Made by a program: the position numbers and the translations under genes. Below the pieces are notes generated by a model. It made no database searches, had not been told where the DNA came from, and worked only from the letters and a program-made list of their open reading frames with translations. Of a stretch of DNA of 64,000 nucleotides, positions 33,697 through 43,617 are shown piece after piece. The DNA comes from Pedobacter foliorum (lineage in GTDB: Bacteria > Bacteroidota > Bacteroidia > Sphingobacteriales > Sphingobacteriaceae): the NCBI RefSeq assembly GCF_013266735.1, contig NZ_JABSNU010000003.1, positions 124,001-188,000 on the forward strand, given 5' to 3'. Position 1 is the stretch's first letter, and each line of letters starts with the position of its first letter.

Positions 33697-35790
33697 CTAT
33701 GAAACTAAGAAAATAAAGATTAGTTGAAAAATAAATGCGATCCCCACAAATGCTATAAAAAGAGAGTAACTAATAAATAGGAGTGCCCGGTTTCTAGCCA
33801 AAGAAAACATGCCGAGGGCAACCAAAAGCAAAGAGGGAAGAATGCAAGGGAAAATGTACCTAAAGTCACTTGAACTGGAGTAAGGGTATAGAATTCGGAA
33901 AAATATCATAGCTGCTAGCATGACCAACGTAGAAACTATAGTCGGAAAGTTATCTTTTAAATTGTAAAAAGCTGTTATTAGGCCGATTGCAATAATAATA
34001 ATAATAAATAAAAACAGGAAGCTAAGAGAATGGGCAAGAAAAATAGTGAAAGATGAATGAAGCTGAAATTCGCCAAAAAGACTTGTTTTTGCTAAATAAT
34101 ACCAAAAGGAATTTCTTCCTTTGTTATCGTCAATTGAACTAGTAAATGGTATTTTAACAAATTTTTCAACGTCAAAGGTTGTGAAACTTTGCCATCCACG
34201 GTCAACAAGGAGTCTATTTGATAGTCCACCGGCGTTACTTACAACAAACCTTGTATTAGGGTCTTTTTGGTAATGTTCAAATCGCTCTCCAAAGGTATAG
34301 TAGGAGGATATTGCTGATATACAGATTATCGCGATAAATTTATATAGATATTTCAGGTTGGCTATACCAAGGAGGATTTTGTTTGTTTGTATGTATTTTA
34401 AGTATTTGTATGCTAGAAGGATGCTGATGATTCCAAGAAGAATAAAACCGTTTGTTTTTGACCAAATATCCAACAAAGCGCATAAAAGAGCGATTAGAAA
34501 TGGCGTGATTTGATCGGTACTCCACCATTTTAATGTGAAATAAATGGACATTGCGAAAAAGAGATAAAATAATACGTCATTACCAACTCTGGCAGATGTC
34601 ATTGGGTTGGAAGGCCATGCTAAAAATGCTGTTGTAGTTAGCAGGTAAACTGTTTTAATCACTTTCTTATCTGGTTTTTTATGTGAAGCAATAAGTTTCT
34701 TGAAGACGAAATCGATGGTTTTCAATGACCAGTAACAGTAAAGAATGAAAATCAATAGTGATGAGGCCTGTATGGATTTGAAGAAAAAGGCTTCGGGCAA
34801 TTGATTATTAGTATCTAGCAGATTCCAAAACAATGCAGCGAATCTGTAGTACAAGGATGGATGATAAAATGACCATCCTCCTGAAGAAAGAGGCGCTTCT
34901 CCATAACTGACCATATAATTGACATAATCCAAATGTCCCTGATAGTCATATGAAAATAAATCATGAGAAAGATACTTTAGATTTACTATAAGTAACAATA
35001 GCATAACTGTCCAAAGTGAGGCAATAATTTTCCCAAAATTAAAATTATGATAAATGGAGAAGGTCGTTGGAATAGCAATTAATAATAGAAATTGAGAAAG
35101 CAAGCACCAAAACCATATTGGCTGGTTTGGCAATAAATATGTCATAATAAATGTTATCGTCAATGCTGCTATCTGTATACTAATTATTTTGATAATAGAC
35201 TTGTGGCCATGGTAAACAAGAAGCATTTTTCTTTTTAGAAAAAGCAAAAATGGATTTATATTCATTGTAAATAGCATAAGAAGTATAAATCCCCAGATAA
35301 TGTATTTTTCGTAAAAAGTTTTATCAATTACATTAATGCCAAAATGTCCAATGTTGTTCTTGACTTTTATCTGAACATAATTTGTTCCATTTATAAGTTG
35401 CTTCTTAATATCTATATAGAAACCATTAATGCAGTCACAGTTGTTTGTCAGTGGTTGACTTTTGGTTAAGACCTTGTCATTAATTTTGATTTCTTCTACG
35501 CAGTCATCAGGAATAATATGAAGTTTCCCCGAGAACAAAACGGTGTTTTTTAAAGTTATGTGATAGCTGTATGTATCTTTTGGTGCGTCTGTTTGGGAAT
35601 CGAAGGGGAATGAGATGTTTAATTCACTAGAACCAGGCTTGTGCAATTTTATATTTGTCATTTCAGCTTTGAAGTTATATATGAACAAAACTGAAATGAC
35701 AACATAAACAGAAAATAATAACACCAAATATTTAGGGTTTAGTTTAAATATCTTTGTGTTATCTCTCATTGGTTTCTTCATGGTAATCAT
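33697..35790 (-). CDS. Polytopic membrane glycosyltransferase-like protein (GT-C type)
   Basis: 697 aa (possible starts Met4 at 35781 and Met8 at 35769; all overlap the preceding stop). An N-terminal membrane helix ([20 protein letters not shown]) is followed by a beta-rich extracytoplasmic domain (about 40-155), then about ten further membrane segments. Between the first of these lies a periplasmic loop ([20 protein letters not shown], then [12 protein letters not shown]), typical of GT39/ArnT-like enzymes and DUF2142 proteins that use lipid-linked sugars. The substrate is unknown. It overlaps the FAD oxidoreductase gene and is in an operon with a GtrA-like gene. Confidence 0.65.
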   Translation of the reverse strand: MITMKKPMRDNTKIFKLNPKYLVLLFSVYVVISVLFIYNFKAEMTNIKLHKPGSSELNISFPFDSQTDAPKDTYSYHITLKNTVLFSGKLHIIPDDCVEEIKINDKVLTKSQPLTNNCDCINGFYIDIKKQLINGTNYVQIKVKNNIGHFGINVIDKTFYEKYIIWGFILLMLFTMNINPFLLFLKRKMLLVYHGHKSIIKIISIQIAALTITFIMTYLLPNQPIWFWCLLSQFLLLIAIPTTFSIYHNFNFGKIIASLWTVMLLLLIVNLKYLSHDLFSYDYQGHLDYVNYMVSYGEAPLSSGGWSFYHPSLYYRFAALFWNLLDTNNQLPEAFFFKSIQASSLLIFILYCYWSLKTIDFVFKKLIASHKKPDKKVIKTVYLLTTTAFLAWPSNPMTSARVGNDVLFYLFFAMSIYFTLKWWSTDQITPFLIALLCALLDIWSKTNGFILLGIISILLAYKYLKYIQTNKILLGIANLKYLYKFIAIICISAISSYYTFGERFEHYQKDPNTRFVVSNAGGLSNRLLVDRGWQSFTTFDVEKFVKIPFTSSIDDNKGRNSFWYYLAKTSLFGEFQLHSSFTIFLAHSLSFLFLFIIIIIAIGLITAFYNLKDNFPTIVSTLVMLAAMIFFRILYPYSSSSDFRYIFPCILPSLLLVALGMFSLARNRALLFISYSLFIAFVGIAFIFQLIFIFLVS

Positions 35791-37300
35791 TTTCTGTGTT
35801 TACTTCCCAGATATTTGTTTTATCGGAACGACCGGATATCAGATTATCAACTGCAAGCATTGCTGTTAACATGGAATGATCCTGATTGTTGTACTTATGC
35901 ATTCCATTCCTACCAATTAAAAACATATTTTTGAAGGAATCGAGGTACTTCGTGACCGTACTAATTTGATCGTAACTGCCAAAATATGCTGGGTAAGCTT
36001 TCGGTACTTTGATAATCGTACCGTCCAATACATCTTCTATCTCAATGATGTCAAGTTTCTTAAGTTCTCCTATAGCAAATGTGATAAATTCATCATCCTT
36101 CATTGACCATAAATTATCGCCCTCGTTACAGAAATATTCTAAGCCAATCCAAACATTTGTTTTATCTGACAGTAAATCAATGCTCCAGTTATTAAAGATT
36201 TGGAGACGCCCTATATGCACATCATTTTCTTGTATGTATATCCAATTGTCACGAATTAGGGCCTTTGTATTAAATTTACTTTTTGAATCACTAATTTTTA
36301 GCTTTTTCAGGAGAAGACCTACAGTTATAAAATCTCGGTAAGCTAAGTCATTTGCAATACGGACAATATCTTTGTCATTTACATTAGTTAGGCTATTAAC
36401 AAGGTCTTTTATTGGCATTGTCGAAAACAGATAGTTCCCTTTGAAAACTTTAGTTTCCTTAGTCTCGGTATCAGAGACAGTAACTTCAACACAGTCGTCA
36501 GTGAGCCAGTCTATTTTAACCACTTCTTGGTTGTGAATCATTATTCCTTCTGTTTTCTTAATTTCTTCAGCAACGATTTCCCACAGCTGTCCGGGGCCAA
36601 GTCGGGGGTACATAAACTTATCTATTAAAGTTGTCTCCACTTCTTTGTCTCCGAAAGAAGATTTACTTTTTACAATCGATCTTATTGCATGCTTTAGAGC
36701 TTTTGATACAGACAAGCCTTTTATGCGCTGTGCACCCCACTCAGCCTTAATTTCATTGCAGGGCATACCCCAGACTTTTTCTGTGTAATCTTTGAAAAAT
36801 GTACTGTAGAGTTCTTTGCCAAATCGGTTAATGAAAAAATCTTCTAAATTGTTTTCCTGTTCAATAGGGCTTAAGCGAATTGATAGATAACTTATGCCTA
36901 TTTTTACCATTCTATAAAACCCGAGTTTCGTTATTGTATCAAGATTAAGTTTGATTGGATATTCAAAAAATGTCCTCAAATAGAATATTCTGGAAAGTCT
37001 ATTCTTGATAAGCATTACATTAGTTTTTTTTTTAGGCTCTAGATCTTTGGAATCTTCTTCAACTGGCATAAACATTCGCCACCAGTTTAGTACCCGATTT
37101 GATTTTGAGAAAAAACGATGTCCGCCAATATCTATGCGGTTACCTTTGTATATGGCAGTTCTTGAAATTCCACCTATTTCATTCGATTTTTCAATAATAA
37201 TTGGAAGAACATCTGTTCTATTGAGCAATTCGTAGGCAGCGGTCAGACCCGCGGGGCCTGCACCAATGATTAATGCAGTTTTTTTTTCGTTAGCGAGCAT
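35759..37300 (-). CDS. FAD-dependent oxidoreductase related to amine oxidase/UDP-galactopyranose mutase
   Basis: 513 aa. N-terminal dinucleotide motif [16 protein letters not shown], followed by [20 protein letters not shown], the FAD contacts of UGM/protoporphyrinogen-oxidase-like enzymes. It ends with the FAD-binding motif [19 protein letters not shown]. Such proteins are frequent in polysaccharide and surface-glycan loci next to GtrA and GT-C genes. It might modify a lipid-linked sugar or polyprenol; no substrate can be named. The end overlaps the glycosyltransferase start by up to 32 nt. Confidence 0.75.
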   Translation of the reverse strand: MLANEKKTALIIGAGPAGLTAAYELLNRTDVLPIIIEKSNEIGGISRTAIYKGNRIDIGGHRFFSKSNRVLNWWRMFMPVEEDSKDLEPKKKTNVMLIKNRLSRIFYLRTFFEYPIKLNLDTITKLGFYRMVKIGISYLSIRLSPIEQENNLEDFFINRFGKELYSTFFKDYTEKVWGMPCNEIKAEWGAQRIKGLSVSKALKHAIRSIVKSKSSFGDKEVETTLIDKFMYPRLGPGQLWEIVAEEIKKTEGIMIHNQEVVKIDWLTDDCVEVTVSDTETKETKVFKGNYLFSTMPIKDLVNSLTNVNDKDIVRIANDLAYRDFITVGLLLKKLKISDSKSKFNTKALIRDNWIYIQENDVHIGRLQIFNNWSIDLLSDKTNVWIGLEYFCNEGDNLWSMKDDEFITFAIGELKKLDIIEIEDVLDGTIIKVPKAYPAYFGSYDQISTVTKYLDSFKNMFLIGRNGMHKYNNQDHSMLTAMLAVDNLISGRSDKTNIWEVNTENDYHEETNER

Positions 37301-37338
37301 GTGAAGTTTTTGGGTATTTATACTTATTGTAATAGAGG

Positions 37339-37779
37339 CTAGACAATGTCTGAGGGGTGAATTACCTTAGGCCGATTTTTGAATGTCACAAAATTATTGG
37401 CACCAAAATTCCAAATAAACACTACCATTACTGTCAATACTTTGCTAAGGTATTCTTCAATTTTTAGTGTTTTCGTTAGATGGTTAAGCAGGACGGAGCT
37501 AAGAATCAGTCCGGTGAGACTAACGGCAAAGAAGGCGCGAAAACGCGATTTGTTAGTTTGACCAATGCCTCGAAAGGTCCACCGCCTGTTCAAATTATAG
37601 TTGCTAATTGTTGCAATTACAAATCCAAATCCAGAGGATACTATAAAATTTAGATTAAAAATGTAGCTAAAAGCCCAGGTTATAAAGAAATCTATGGCTA
37701 ACCCAGTGCAACCAACCAGTCCAAACTTAAATAGCTTTTTATTAAAATTTGTGAAATTTTGAATTCGAGCGTAATCCAT
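37339..37779 (-). CDS. GtrA-family membrane protein
   Basis: 146 aa with four membrane segments. [20 protein letters not shown] and [14 protein letters not shown] match GtrA, which moves polyprenyl-phosphate sugars across the inner membrane. It is the first gene of the operon with the FAD enzyme and GT-C protein, an arrangement for building or modifying a surface glycan. It is divergent from the HlyD-like gene; the 168-bp gap is AT-rich with no clear box. Confidence 0.85.
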   Translation of the reverse strand: MDYARIQNFTNFNKKLFKFGLVGCTGLAIDFFITWAFSYIFNLNFIVSSGFGFVIATISNYNLNRRWTFRGIGQTNKSRFRAFFAVSLTGLILSSVLLNHLTKTLKIEEYLSKVLTVMVVFIWNFGANNFVTFKNRPKVIHPSDIV

Positions 37780-37947
37780 GATGTTGAGCGTTTAGTGATT
37801 ACTAATTTAAAAAAAAATTGAAATAAGTAATTTTTTTTTTCGAATTTGAATCTTAAATAAAATTATTATAAAAATTATGGCTCTCAAAATCTGCATAATA
37901 TATTTTTATTATCCTAAGACGCTCAAACATTTTAACTATCTTTTATA

Positions 37948-39039
37948 ATGCTCTACATCTCTAACACCTCATTTCTGGTAAAACTTACAAATGCTTTATC
38001 ATTTTTTTATTTATTTGGATTCTGTTTAGCATGCAATTCAGCCGAGCCCAAAGATCAGGTTCGCCCGTCTAAACCAATGGTTGATAATCCAGAAGAGGTT
38101 CAGGTTAGTAAATTGGTTTTGTCTGATTTTGGACAGGAAATAATAAGTAATGGAAAAATTAAAGCTAAAAATATAGTTGCTCTGAAGTTTGTTAATCAGG
38201 AGATTATAACCCGGATTTTTGTTCACAACGGAATGCATGTTGTAAAAGGCCAAAAGATTGCTGAACTAGATACTTATACATTGGAGAAAAATGTTGAGCA
38301 AAGTTACAATCTATTAGGGCAGGCAAATTTAGAGTATCAAAATATGCTCATCGGTCAGGGATATAAATTAAACGATATCAATAAAGCGCCAGAAGATTTG
38401 AAGAAACTTGCTAGGCTAAAAAGTGGATTAAATTCCGCCCAGATTCGGTATGATATGAGTAAATCTGAACTTCAGCATGCCCTTCTGACCTCACCAATTG
38501 AAGGGGAGGTTGCTAATCTTTTTTTAAATGTTAATTCGCTGTCTGCTCCAAATGAGACGTTCTGTAATATTATTGATTCTAAAGAATTAGAAGTTTTGTT
38601 TCCACTCCTGGAAACGGAACTTGCGAATGTGAGGGTTGGTGATGATTTTAATGTTACCCCCTTCTCAAACTCCAGTATTAGTGCCAAGGGAAAGATAATA
38701 GAGATCAACCCTTTGATTGATGAAAATGGCGTAGTTAAAATTAAGGGTAGAGTCAGATATAATTCCCAGTTGATAGAAGGTATGAACGTTCATGTTGTGA
38801 TTAGTCGTTGGCTAAAAAAGCAAATGGTCGTCCCAAAACAGGCTGTAGTTCAACGAACAGGCAGGCAGGTTGTTTTTTCATTGGTTCAAGGAAAGGCGCG
38901 ATGGAATTACATAACGACAGAGTTCGAAAATTCTAATGAATTCTCTATTTCCAGTGAGACTTTAAAGGAAGGTGATACCATTATCATAACTGGAAATCAA
39001 ACATTGGCACACAATTCAAAAGTGCGTATTGTCCAGTAA
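37948..39039 (+). CDS. RND efflux periplasmic adaptor (HlyD/AcrA-type) lipoprotein
   Basis: 363 aa. Signal peptide ending in a lipobox-like FGFCLACNSAEP. A barrel-sandwich/lipoyl half (FVHNGMHVVKGQKIAELDTY), helical hairpin (about 105-180), second lipoyl half (ALLTSPIEGEVANLFLNVNS) and beta-barrel with GMNVHVVISRWLKKQMVVPK are the standard membrane-fusion protein order. It connects inner-membrane RND permeases to TolC. It heads a plus-strand operon of adaptor, permease 1, TolC, permease 2. Spacing to permease 1 is 31 bp. Confidence 0.85.
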   Translation: MLYISNTSFLVKLTNALSFFYLFGFCLACNSAEPKDQVRPSKPMVDNPEEVQVSKLVLSDFGQEIISNGKIKAKNIVALKFVNQEIITRIFVHNGMHVVKGQKIAELDTYTLEKNVEQSYNLLGQANLEYQNMLIGQGYKLNDINKAPEDLKKLARLKSGLNSAQIRYDMSKSELQHALLTSPIEGEVANLFLNVNSLSAPNETFCNIIDSKELEVLFPLLETELANVRVGDDFNVTPFSNSSISAKGKIIEINPLIDENGVVKIKGRVRYNSQLIEGMNVHVVISRWLKKQMVVPKQAVVQRTGRQVVFSLVQGKARWNYITTEFENSNEFSISSETLKEGDTIIITGNQTLAHNSKVRIVQ

Positions 39040-39070
39040 GTTTCTGCATGTATGAATTAATGACAGGCTG

Positions 39071-42000
39071 ATGATTCGAGCACTTTTTCTACGACCAGTT
39101 TCGGTAATAATGGTTTTTATTGTTTGCAGCATACTTGGAGTTGTTTCATACTCTACTCTGCCTATATCATTACTGCCAGATATTCCTATTCCGCAGATTA
39201 CTATTAAATGTTCCGGATCCAATATGTCGGCGCGAGAAATGGAAAACTCCATTATAAAGCCGGTTAGGCTCCAGGTTTCTCAAATTAATAGCCTTCGCGA
39301 TATTAAAAGTGAGACAAGGGACGGAACAGCGACGATTACTTTAAAGTTTGAGTATGGAACTAATACAGATCTTGCGTTTATTGAAGTTAATGAAAAGATT
39401 GATGCCACAATGAATAGTTTCCCTCAAGGGACGTCAAGACCTAGAGTAATAAAAGCAAGTTCAACTGATCTGCCGGTATTTTATATCAATCTTTCTTTGA
39501 AAAGTGATAAACAAGGTATGCCTGTTGATGAGGAAAAGTTTCTCGAATTATCTGATTTTGCTGAGAATGTGGTGAAAAGGCGATTTGAGCAATTGCCTGA
39601 GGTAGCGATGGCGGATATGACAGGTTTAATGTATAGAAATTTGAAAATTTCACCAGATTTTGATAAAATGGAATCTGCTAATTTAAATCTTAATGATATA
39701 GAGCAGTCTCTTTTTGCTAATAATATTGAGCCTGGAAGTATGATTGTCAGACAGGGTCGCTACCATTATAATGTTAAGTTTTCATCGGTTCTAAGAACAT
39801 TGGATGATGTAAAAAATATATACATAGAAAAGAACGAACGAATTTTCCAGTTAAAAGATTTTGCTGATGTTGAAATTGTTAAGAAGAATGAATCAGGTAT
39901 TTCTCTAGTTGACGGGAAAAGGGCAATTACTCTTGCAATTATTAAGCAATCAGATGAAACAATTCAATCTTTAAGAAAATCCATGGACGTAATTGTTAAC
40001 GATTTGGAGCATTCTTTTCCTGATATTGAATTTACTATTAATAGGAACCAAACTGAACTGCTTGATTTTACTATTAATAACCTCCAGCAAAATCTTACAC
40101 AAGGGTTCATATTGGTATTCATTGTGGCGCTTTTCTTTCTTGGAAATTTAAAATTCCCAATCATAAATGGGATAGTGATGATTGTAGCTCTGATTATTTC
40201 TTTTATTTTTTTTCGATTATTTCACCAGTCTATTAATATCATCACATTGGCAGGTCTTATACTTGCACTAGGGAATATGATGGATAGTTCAATTGTAGTA
40301 TCGGATATCATCACCCAATACGTTAATCTTGGTTATCTGATTGATGATGCTTGCGAAAAAGGAGTGAATGAAGTTATTCTTCCAATTTTTAGCTCGACCC
40401 TTACGTCGATCGCAATTTTTGCCCCATTGATATTTATGAGCGGTATAGCCGGTGCAATTTTTACGGCACAGGCGATAGCCGTTACAATTGGCTTGACAAT
40501 CTCTTTTTTAACAGGGATTTTACTGCTACCTGTCCTGTATAAAATTATGTATACACGCAAAGAGTTTAGTGCTTTTGATCCTATTTTGTCCAAGAGCCAA
40601 GAAAAAATTGATAGGGTTATTTTTCCTCTGTATACCAAAGGGATTAGACTTGTGTTTAAACACAAATTGATATTTCTATCGATTCTCTTGTTTAGTATTC
40701 CATTGTGCGTTGTTCTTTTTCGATATATGCCAACTTCGACATTACCAAAGCTTGATTATGTCGAAACAAATGTATCTATAGACTGGAATGAGAACATTCA
40801 TGTGGATGAAAACCTCACCCGTATATATTCTTTGCTGCATGTCATTGAGGGTGCAAATAGTAGTGCTGCTTATGTAGGAGAGCGGCAGTATTTGCTTGAT
40901 AAAGAGAAGGAACTGAGCCCTTCTGAGACCCAACTTTATATCAAAACTGATGAACCAAAGCAAGTGGCTATTCTACAGAAAAAAATTGTAGACTGGCTCC
41001 ATATTCATTATGCGAAATCTTTAGTTTCATTTTCTCCACCAGATAACATCTTTGAGAAGATATTTGAGTCAAGCTCGCCTAAATTTGTATTGGAGCTGCA
41101 CGCTAAAAATGATGAGGATGTTCCAGATCTGTCCTCGATCAATAAAATAGAGAATAAAATGAGTATGCTTACAGGAGAATCTTCTGAGGGTGTGCCAATC
41201 GAAATCCAATATTTAATCATTCCCAAACATGAGAAACTACTTCTATTTGGTATTAATCAGAATCAATTATATCAAGCTTTAAAGACTGCGTTGAATGATA
41301 ATCAGGTTACCATACTTCATTCTTACCAACAATACCTTCCCATTGTCATTTCCTGTAAACAGGAAAGCATTGAACGGGTTTTACAGCGCACCTTGATAAA
41401 GGGGTATTCATCAAATAGCACAATTTCCATACCGCTGAACTCGGTAGTTGAGATTACTCAGATGGCAGACGTTAAACAAATTGTTGCCGGTAAAAATGGC
41501 GAACATATTCCATTAATTTATTCAAAAATCACTCAACCTGATAAATTTATAAGTGCAGCAAAAACTGTAATAGACCAAACATCTGATTGGCAGGTGAGTC
41601 TCTCGGGCAGCTTCTTTTCCGATCAAAAGTTATTAAAGGAACTGGTGATTGTGTTGCTAGTCTCTCTAGTATTAATGTATTTTATTTTGGCATCACAATT
41701 TGAGAGTTTTCTTCAGCCGTTGATAATCCTTGCTGAAATTCCGATTGATATCGGCTTTTCATTATTAGTTCTTTGGGCATGTGGTCATACGTTAAATTTA
41801 ATGAGTGGTATAGGATTGATTGTAATAATTGGAGTAATTATTAATGATTCGATCCTCAAAATTGATGTCATCAATGAACAGCGCCGCGCTGGAAAACCTT
41901 TAAAAGTAGCAATCCATCTCGCTGGCGAACGTCGTTTGAGAGCTATTATTATGACGGCTTTGACATCTATATTGTCAATGGTTCCTATTTTATTTACAAA

Positions 42001-42166
42001 TGATATCGGATCTGAACTTCAGAGACCACTCGCAATTGCGATGATTGCATCAATGATCATTGGAACAATTGTGAGTATTTATCTCATACCATTATTGTAC
42101 TGGGTGATATATCGACATAGTGAAAATAAAGACAATGAAAAAAAAGATAAAATTAGTTATACTTAG
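39071..42166 (+). CDS. RND efflux permease 1 (AcrB-type)
   Basis: 1031 aa, full length, 12 membrane segments and two large periplasmic loops. N-terminus LFLRPVSVIMVFIVCSILGV and the Bacteroidota-type LPDIPIPQITIKCSGSNMSA are typical. The TM4 motif reads LILALGNMMDSSIVVSDII, so the usual Asp pair of the proton relay is Met-Asp. It exports substrates using the proton motive force together with adaptor and TolC. The stop overlaps the TolC gene by 32 nt. Confidence 0.9.
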   Translation: MIRALFLRPVSVIMVFIVCSILGVVSYSTLPISLLPDIPIPQITIKCSGSNMSAREMENSIIKPVRLQVSQINSLRDIKSETRDGTATITLKFEYGTNTDLAFIEVNEKIDATMNSFPQGTSRPRVIKASSTDLPVFYINLSLKSDKQGMPVDEEKFLELSDFAENVVKRRFEQLPEVAMADMTGLMYRNLKISPDFDKMESANLNLNDIEQSLFANNIEPGSMIVRQGRYHYNVKFSSVLRTLDDVKNIYIEKNERIFQLKDFADVEIVKKNESGISLVDGKRAITLAIIKQSDETIQSLRKSMDVIVNDLEHSFPDIEFTINRNQTELLDFTINNLQQNLTQGFILVFIVALFFLGNLKFPIINGIVMIVALIISFIFFRLFHQSINIITLAGLILALGNMMDSSIVVSDIITQYVNLGYLIDDACEKGVNEVILPIFSSTLTSIAIFAPLIFMSGIAGAIFTAQAIAVTIGLTISFLTGILLLPVLYKIMYTRKEFSAFDPILSKSQEKIDRVIFPLYTKGIRLVFKHKLIFLSILLFSIPLCVVLFRYMPTSTLPKLDYVETNVSIDWNENIHVDENLTRIYSLLHVIEGANSSAAYVGERQYLLDKEKELSPSETQLYIKTDEPKQVAILQKKIVDWLHIHYAKSLVSFSPPDNIFEKIFESSSPKFVLELHAKNDEDVPDLSSINKIENKMSMLTGESSEGVPIEIQYLIIPKHEKLLLFGINQNQLYQALKTALNDNQVTILHSYQQYLPIVISCKQESIERVLQRTLIKGYSSNSTISIPLNSVVEITQMADVKQIVAGKNGEHIPLIYSKITQPDKFISAAKTVIDQTSDWQVSLSGSFFSDQKLLKELVIVLLVSLVLMYFILASQFESFLQPLIILAEIPIDIGFSLLVLWACGHTLNLMSGIGLIVIIGVIINDSILKIDVINEQRRAGKPLKVAIHLAGERRLRAIIMTALTSILSMVPILFTNDIGSELQRPLAIAMIASMIIGTIVSIYLIPLLYWVIYRHSENKDNEKKDKISYT

Positions 42167-43607
42167 TGTTTGCTTAGGATTATTATCACTAAGCTTACAT
42201 GCCCAGGATATGTCGACCGTAATGCTCGATCTATCAGCCGCTATATCACTCGCCCGCGAAAATTCGCTTCAGGTTTTTCGTGCAAGAAATATTTTTTCTG
42301 CTGAATACTGGGCATATCGTTCTTTCAAGGCAAATAGGCTTCCTTCTTTGTCTTTATCTACCTCGCCTGCCAACTATTCTAAGGATTTTATCAGACGTTA
42401 TAATTCAGATCTGAATATCGACACTTACCGCAGGCAATTGTCATACTTCAGCGATGCGAAAATTAATTTACAGCAGAATATTGATTTGACAGGAGGAGTT
42501 GTTTTTGTCGAATCTGGTTTGAATTATCTGAAAAACTTTGGTGAAAATGATTTTCAACAATATTCATCTGTACCCATTAAGGTAGGATATCAGCAGGACC
42601 TTGTCGGCTACAACCAATTTAAATGGGAAAAACGGATTGCTCCTCTAAAATATACACAGGCGGAGCGTCGGTTTATATATAGCGTTGAAGAAAATGCTGA
42701 AATTACTGCGCAGTATTTCTTTGATTTGGCAATTGCTCAATCTGAATATGAATTGGCCCAGGAGAATTTGGTCAATATTGATTCAATTTTAACAATTGGG
42801 AAGGAAAAATTTAAAATACTTTCTATTGAGGAGGCTGATCTTTTAACATTACAACTGGATTTTATGAATGCCCAGAATACTATTAAAACTACAAACATGG
42901 AACTTCAAAGAGCTATGTTCGCGCTGGCCACAAATTTAAACAGACATAGAGATACTCATATTAAGGTAATCGTTCCTGAACCTCCTAAGTCATTAAATAT
43001 TAATGAGGTAGATGCGTTGCGTTATGCGAGGTTGAATAATCCAGACATCATGGAAGGTAAACAACAGGTACTCACATTCCAGCAGATCGTGGAAAAGACA
43101 AAAATCGAATCAAGATATAGCATTGGGTTATTTTCTACAATTGGTTATAATCAAATTGGTAATACCTTATCCCAGTCTTATTCTAAACCGCTACAACAAA
43201 TCTTTGCATCAATCAGTATAACAGTCCCTATTTTGGACTGGGGAGTAAGGCGTGGAAATTATAACGTTGCCAAGAATAATTTGGCTACAACTAGACTAAG
43301 TGCCGAGGAAACTGAGATTAAAATCGAAAAAGAAGTATCTATGACCTTGGGTGACTTTTCCATACAAACTGGATTGATTAAAACAGCCTCAAAGGCACTT
43401 GAGATTTCCAAAAAAGCTTATGAACAAAACAAACAACGCTTTATGATTGGAAAGACGGATATCAGTAGCCTCACTCTCGCTAATAACAGAATGCAAACGG
43501 CACAAAGAAATTATATGATTGTCTTAAGAAGTTATTGGCAAAATTATTTCAAACTAAGGAAACTTACATTATACGATTTTAAAGAGAACAAGCCTATTAA
43601 TTTATAA
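42135..43607 (+). CDS. TolC-family outer membrane channel
   Basis: 490 aa from ATG at 42135 (MKKKIKLVILSVCLGLLSLS, signal peptide ending in LHAQ); an in-frame GTG at 42120 is less likely. The duplicated long-helix pattern of TolC is seen (LSAAISLARENSLQVFRARN; second half KTASKALEISKKAYEQNKQR). It provides the outer-membrane tunnel for the two RND permeases encoded on either side. Length normal. Confidence 0.85.
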   Translation: MKKKIKLVILSVCLGLLSLSLHAQDMSTVMLDLSAAISLARENSLQVFRARNIFSAEYWAYRSFKANRLPSLSLSTSPANYSKDFIRRYNSDLNIDTYRRQLSYFSDAKINLQQNIDLTGGVVFVESGLNYLKNFGENDFQQYSSVPIKVGYQQDLVGYNQFKWEKRIAPLKYTQAERRFIYSVEENAEITAQYFFDLAIAQSEYELAQENLVNIDSILTIGKEKFKILSIEEADLLTLQLDFMNAQNTIKTTNMELQRAMFALATNLNRHRDTHIKVIVPEPPKSLNINEVDALRYARLNNPDIMEGKQQVLTFQQIVEKTKIESRYSIGLFSTIGYNQIGNTLSQSYSKPLQQIFASISITVPILDWGVRRGNYNVAKNNLATTRLSAEETEIKIEKEVSMTLGDFSIQTGLIKTASKALEISKKAYEQNKQRFMIGKTDISSLTLANNRMQTAQRNYMIVLRSYWQNYFKLRKLTLYDFKENKPINL

Positions 43608-43617
43608 AATTCGAAAA

